From Kofleriaceae bacterium (GTDB taxonomy: Bacteria > Myxococcota_A > Polyangia > Haliangiales > Haliangiaceae), in NCBI GenBank assembly GCA_025357755.1, contig JANXOP010000119.1, forward strand, positions 1 to 64,000: a stretch of 64,000 nt of DNA, given 5' to 3'. Shown here in pieces: positions 57,326 through 64,000 of this stretch. The position numbers and the translations under genes were made by a program. Position 1 is the stretch's first letter. The number at the start of each line of letters is the position of its first letter. The notes beneath the pieces are model-generated. The model did no database searches, was not told where the DNA came from, and was given only the letters and a program-made list of their open reading frames with translations.

Positions 57326-58156
57326 CTAGGCTGTTGCGACGAACGCTGCCAGATCATCGAGCGCGAGCGCGGACGCCTGGAACCGCCCGAGGCTCGAAGG
57401 GAACACGTGCGGCATGCCCTCCCAGACGTGCACGGTCGCGTTAGGGTAGCGCAGCGAATCGTCGAGCAGGACCTCGGCATCACCGACATGGATCAGTACG
57501 GGCGCTGCGTGCGAGCCGTACACCGGCGAGACGCGCGGATCGCGCGGATCGTGATCGCCGAGGTACATCACGGCGGCGTGCGCGAGCGCGGCCGTGGTCA
57601 GGAATGGATCCGCCTCGGCGCGGGTGGTCAGGCTCGGGCTCGTCAGCGCGAGGTCGGTCCACGGCGACATCACGGCCGCGACCTTCGCGTTCGTGAACGG
57701 CAGGATCGCGAGGGCGAGGCCGCCACCCGCCGAGTCGCCGACGATCGCGGTCGCCGAGCTCGCGGTGAACGCGGCGAGCGCATCGTCAAACGCCGCCGGA
57801 AAGCGGTGCTCGGGCGCGAGCCGATACTCGGGGATGAAGATCGCCGCCTGCGCGCGCGCCGCGATCTGGCCGGCGAGGTGGCAATAGGCCTTCGCCGAGC
57901 CCTGGACGTACGCGCCACCATGCAGGTACAGCACCGTCGAGCGGGCGTGCGCGGGGCGACACCACCAACCAGCGATGCCGCCGACGGTCGCCGCTTCGTA
58001 GGTCACGTCGTCCGCCGCGGGCGTGTGCGCGATCATCGCGTCGAACTCGGCGCGACCTTGCGGGCCGAGCTCGGCCTTGCCCTTCATCGGCGCCGCCATC
58101 GCGAGCAGCTCCGCGAGCGGCGCGCGGTCGACCTCGAGCAGTGGATGCCCGATCAT
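57326..58156 (-). CDS. Hormone-sensitive-lipase-like (family IV) alpha/beta hydrolase
   Basis: VLYLHGGAYVQGSAKAYC; EYRLAPEHRFPAAFDDALAAF; IVGDSAGGGLALAI. Confidence 0.92.
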   Translation of the reverse strand: MIGHPLLEVDRAPLAELLAMAAPMKGKAELGPQGRAEFDAMIAHTPAADDVTYEAATVGGIAGWWCRPAHARSTVLYLHGGAYVQGSAKAYCHLAGQIAARAQAAIFIPEYRLAPEHRFPAAFDDALAAFTASSATAIVGDSAGGGLALAILPFTNAKVAAVMSPWTDLALTSPSLTTRAEADPFLTTAALAHAAVMYLGDHDPRDPRVSPVYGSHAAPVLIHVGDAEVLLDDSLRYPNATVHVWEGMPHVFPSSLGRFQASALALDDLAAFVATA

Positions 58157-58665
58157 CACTTCTTCCCGAGGATCTCGGTCCGGTAGTTCGGTGCGAGCTC
58201 GGCCGCGCGCTTGGCCCACGCCGCCATCTCGCCGGGCGACATCTGCGCGGGCTTGTCGGTCTTGCTGGCCAGCTTCGTGCCGACCTCGGCGAAGAAGTCC
58301 TCCTGGCCGGCGGGCGTGCACATGCACAGCATCCGCGCATCGTCGCTGCGGTTCGTGAAGAAGTGGGGCGCGTTCGCGGGGATGTTGACCGTGCTGCCCG
58401 CCTTCACCACGTGCGTCTCGCCGCGGAACGTGAACTCGATCTCGCCCTCGAGGATCGTGAAGTTCTCCTCGAAGTCGTGGCGGTGCGGGCCCGGCCCGCC
58501 GCAGCTCGGCACGCGCATCTCGATCAGCGTGTACTTGCCGGCGGTCTGCGCGCCGGTGATCAAGACCGTGTACGTGTCGCCGACCAGGCCGAGGTGCTGG
58601 ACGCCCGGCATGTCTGCATTCGCGATCGTGAGGGTTCGCTCCGGATCATCAGCTGGGATCGACAT
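58156..58665 (-). CDS. Cupin-domain protein
   Basis: GPHRHDFEENFTILEGEIEFTFRGETHVVKAGSTVNIPANAPHFFTN. Confidence 0.9.
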   Translation of the reverse strand: MSIPADDPERTLTIANADMPGVQHLGLVGDTYTVLITGAQTAGKYTLIEMRVPSCGGPGPHRHDFEENFTILEGEIEFTFRGETHVVKAGSTVNIPANAPHFFTNRSDDARMLCMCTPAGQEDFFAEVGTKLASKTDKPAQMSPGEMAAWAKRAAELAPNYRTEILGKK

Positions 58666-58745
58666 GACCAGACGGTACCGCTCGCTGGCGCCGGTCGTGG
58701 TCCAGGGCGCTAGGCGCAGTGTGCCGCCAGTGGAACAATCGTCCG

Positions 58746-59648
58746 ATGCTCGATCTCAACGACCTCCGCGTCTTCGAGAAGGTCGCGACGCTCAAGAACT
58801 TCACCGCTGGGGCGCGCGCGCTCGGTCTGCCGAAATCGACCGTGAGCCGCGCGATCGCTCGCCTCGAGGCCGAGCTCGGCGTGCGCCTGTTCCAGCGCAC
58901 CACCCGCGAGGTCGGGCTGACCACGACCGGCGCGGCACTCAAGGACCGCTGCATCGAGATGATGAAGGAGCTCACCGCGACGCTCGATTACGTCGAGAGC
59001 TTGACCGAGACGCCTCGTGGCCACCTCACGATCGCCTCGGGTGCGGGCTTCGGGATCAACATCCTCTCGGAGCAACTCCCGGTGTTCCTGCGCCGCTATC
59101 CGGAGATCGAGATCACGCTCGATCTCGAGAGTCGCGCGGTCGACCTCGTGGCGGGCGCCGCCGATGTCGCGATCCGGCTCGGCCCCCTGCCCGTCTCCGG
59201 GCTGGTCGCGGTGCGGCTCGGCGAGATGCGGCGCTACCTGTGCGCGGCGCCGTCGTATCTCGCGCACCGCGGAGTACCGAAGAAGATCGAAGATCTCGCG
59301 AAGCACGACCTCGTCGAGATGCCTTCGCTCGGGACGCGCGCGCGCGCATGGAAGTTCACCAAGGGCGGCGTGACCAAATCGATCGCGCCGCGGCCGAAGA
59401 TCTGCGTCAACGAAGCGCTCGCGATCTATCGGCTGATCGCGCATGGCGCCGGCCTCGGCATCATCTCGGGCTACGTGTGCGCATCCGATCTCGCCGCCGG
59501 CCGGCTCGTCCACGTGCTGCCGCAGTGGAGTGCGCCGCCCGTCGAGGTCAACATCGTCTTCCCGAGCCGGCGCGAGCTCTCGCCGACGGTGCGCGCGTTC
59601 GTCGACTTCATGAAGGAGGTCAACGTGGGCGGCCGTTGGATCTCCTAG
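58746..59648 (+). CDS. LysR-family transcriptional regulator
   Basis: LNDLRVFEKVATLKNFTAGARALGLPKSTVSRAIARLEAELGVRLFQRTTREVGLTTTG. Confidence 0.95.
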   Translation: MLDLNDLRVFEKVATLKNFTAGARALGLPKSTVSRAIARLEAELGVRLFQRTTREVGLTTTGAALKDRCIEMMKELTATLDYVESLTETPRGHLTIASGAGFGINILSEQLPVFLRRYPEIEITLDLESRAVDLVAGAADVAIRLGPLPVSGLVAVRLGEMRRYLCAAPSYLAHRGVPKKIEDLAKHDLVEMPSLGTRARAWKFTKGGVTKSIAPRPKICVNEALAIYRLIAHGAGLGIISGYVCASDLAAGRLVHVLPQWSAPPVEVNIVFPSRRELSPTVRAFVDFMKEVNVGGRWIS

Positions 59649-59884
59649 GAATCGAGTGACTCGTCTGTTGTCGCGCTTTCGCGATAGTCGCTGCCCGGAA
59701 CGGTGTACGGCTCGGCAACCGTACCGTCCGTGTTGTAGATGCCGGCATGCACCAGGATCTGGTGAAACTCGGCGTGCGACATCTGCTGCATGCGAGCGAG
59801 CACGCGACGGCGTACGCGCGTGTCTTCGTCGAGTCCCGGCGCCTCAGGATCAAGCACGAATTTCCATTTGCGCTCGATGCTCAT
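59645..59884 (-). CDS. Small acidic partner protein (79 aa) of the ART-like module
   Basis: ATGA overlap with upstream ART-like gene; MSIERKWKFVLDPEAPGLDEDTRVRRRVLARMQQMSHAEFHQILVHAGIYNTDGTVAEPYT... Confidence 0.72.
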   Translation of the reverse strand: MSIERKWKFVLDPEAPGLDEDTRVRRRVLARMQQMSHAEFHQILVHAGIYNTDGTVAEPYTVPGSDYRESATTDESLDS

Positions 59885-60447
59885 GGCGTGATTGTGGGCC
59901 GAAAAACGCCCACCACGCAAGCAGGGTTTCGAACCGCGATCTGCACGTGACTTTGATGAAAGATGTTGCTGCCTTCGAACGCCGGCCCACCTTCGACAAA
60001 GCCGCACCTGACCGTGTCGTATCCCTTTACGACAATGTCCATTTGATCGAGATACAGGTTGAGGACAGCAGCATCCCTTCGACGCAGCAATCGATCGTCA
60101 GTAGCTCCGGTATTTGAAGGTGTTGGCTGTCCTTGATCGGTTCGGAATTGCTTCATCATTTCGAACGCCCCTGGCAGTTCCTCGGTGAACCTCGTGTCCA
60201 TCAAATCGAAGCAGCGACCGAGCTGAATTAGCGCCCCGATCGTCGCGGGTACTTGCACCTTTCCGCGTGCGAGCTGCGTCAATGCAAACTGCTTCGCGCG
60301 ATCCGCTCCGTACTCCCAGAAGTAGCTCCCTTCGCCGAGCCAGTCGTAGTCGTTACGACTTTTCTTGAATGACTCGCCCGCGTGCAGCCGCTCGGCGATC
60401 GAGCGATCGCAGCCGTGATACGCGATGATGGTTCTGTCGTACTTCAT
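59881..60447 (-). CDS. Predicted ADP-ribosyltransferase-like (toxin/effector-like) protein
   Basis: IIAYHGCDRSIAERL...NDYDWLGEGSYFWEYGADRAKQFA (ART-like H and Y motifs); LIQLGRCFDLMD; YDTVRCGFVEGGPAFEGSNIFHQSHVQIAVRNPACVVGVFRP. Confidence 0.62.
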   Translation of the reverse strand: MKYDRTIIAYHGCDRSIAERLHAGESFKKSRNDYDWLGEGSYFWEYGADRAKQFALTQLARGKVQVPATIGALIQLGRCFDLMDTRFTEELPGAFEMMKQFRTDQGQPTPSNTGATDDRLLRRRDAAVLNLYLDQMDIVVKGYDTVRCGFVEGGPAFEGSNIFHQSHVQIAVRNPACVVGVFRPTITP

Positions 60448-60496
60448 CGGCAGTCCGCAACTCGCGAACGCTAGATGATCCGTCTGACAACTTTAT

Positions 60497-60513
60497 TGTC
60501 CGGCTGTCGGACA
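60497..60513. promoter_or_regulatory. Inverted repeat upstream of the ART-like gene
   Basis: TGTCCG-GCTGT-CGGACA, 50 bp upstream of the ATG at 60447. Confidence 0.4.
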
Positions 60514-60743
60514 TCAGAGCCAACCGTGTTCGCAACGACGCAGAGTTCCAGATTGCGTTCCCACGTCAGGGACATGTTATCTCGCTGCTGGGGACGCGAA
60601 CGTCGCGAGGCCTCACTCGGAAATCCCTAAGGCCGCCACGCGAGTCGATGTACGTGAACCTTTTTTCTCTTCACCACGTGACCCCGTTCCATCATTTAGC
60701 CTCGATCCGGCACAGGTCGATATGCGAGTCGTGGCTGGGAAAC

Positions 60744-60767
60744 AAAAAAGCCCGCCGGGTGGCGAGC
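60744..60767 (-). terminator. Rho-independent terminator of nrdJ (hairpin plus T-run)
   Basis: - strand GCTCGCC-ACCC-GGCGGGC-TTTTTTG; U-tract directly after stem. Confidence 0.82.
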
Positions 60768-60783
60768 TTCTTTGCTACCGCGT

Positions 60784-60801
60784 GCTCGCCGGGTGGCGAG
60801 C
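60784..60801 (-). terminator. First of twin hairpins after the nrdJ stop, no U-run
   Basis: GCTCGCC-GGGT-GGCGAGC perfect 7-bp stem; near-copy of the hairpin at 60750-60767. Confidence 0.55.
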
Positions 60802-60811
60802 TAACTAACTT

Positions 60812-63709
<2,898 letters not shown>

Positions 63710-64000
63710 GATCCCTCCAATAACGGCGCGATGAGTGAGAGGATTGGACATAGGTGTGGCGATGGCAGATGCACCCATCTGCCCGAAACCACCCGCCTAT
63801 CTAGAACCCTCGTTGTGTGATCCGCGTTCGTCGGTTGCGGGATGACGGCTTTAGCAGAGGCCTGTGACAGCGTGCGTCAGCTTGTACTCCAGGACGTGTG
63901 ACTTCGGCGGAGCCCCTTTGTACTGACCACCCCGAAATCGGGCAAGAAAAAGTGCGCTGTATTTGGGGTGCGGGACGGGAGCAGCACCTACATCTAGTGT

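Noticed and set aside
63710-64000. Cobalamin riboswitch or NrdR box upstream of nrdJ
   Set aside because: I looked for a B12-box-like element and NrdR-type palindromes and saw none convincing; a covariance-model scan would settle it.

Overview
The window is about 64 kb of a high-GC chromosome. Gene density, three Hanks-type kinases, DAP-type low-complexity lipoprotein tails and a MYXO-CTERM-like tail suggest a myxobacterium/Polyangia-like bacterium; this lineage call is inference. I support about 60 CDSs. Recognisable genes include minC-minD-minE, B12-dependent (class II) ribonucleotide reductase nrdJ, SelO/YdiU, DNA-3-methyladenine glycosylase I (tag), a 2003-aa alpha-2-macroglobulin, a SWIM/SNF2 helicase, a VKOR-thioredoxin fusion, a bacterial expansin-like protein, a VIT/vWA-sigma-TPR operon and a kinase/TPR-sigma operon. 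I saw no rRNA, tRNA, CRISPR array, transposase or prophage. The best candidate for an under-described system is a two-gene module at 59645-60447 that appears lower in GC than its surroundings. It encodes a predicted ADP-ribosyltransferase-like protein translationally coupled to a 79-aa partner, with an inverted repeat upstream. Other leads: a 63-bp intergenic repeat (7324-7471); paired 17-bp palindromic operators with no regulator in the window (48762-48801); an alpha/beta-hydrolase pseudogene with an expanded 10-bp repeat (56572-57250); a BAM/GIDE (MULAN-like) protein next to SelO; tandem TIGR02996-like paralogs; and shared 4-nt stop codons at 6 of 12 convergent gene junctions. All family calls come from reading motifs by eye; no database search was run.
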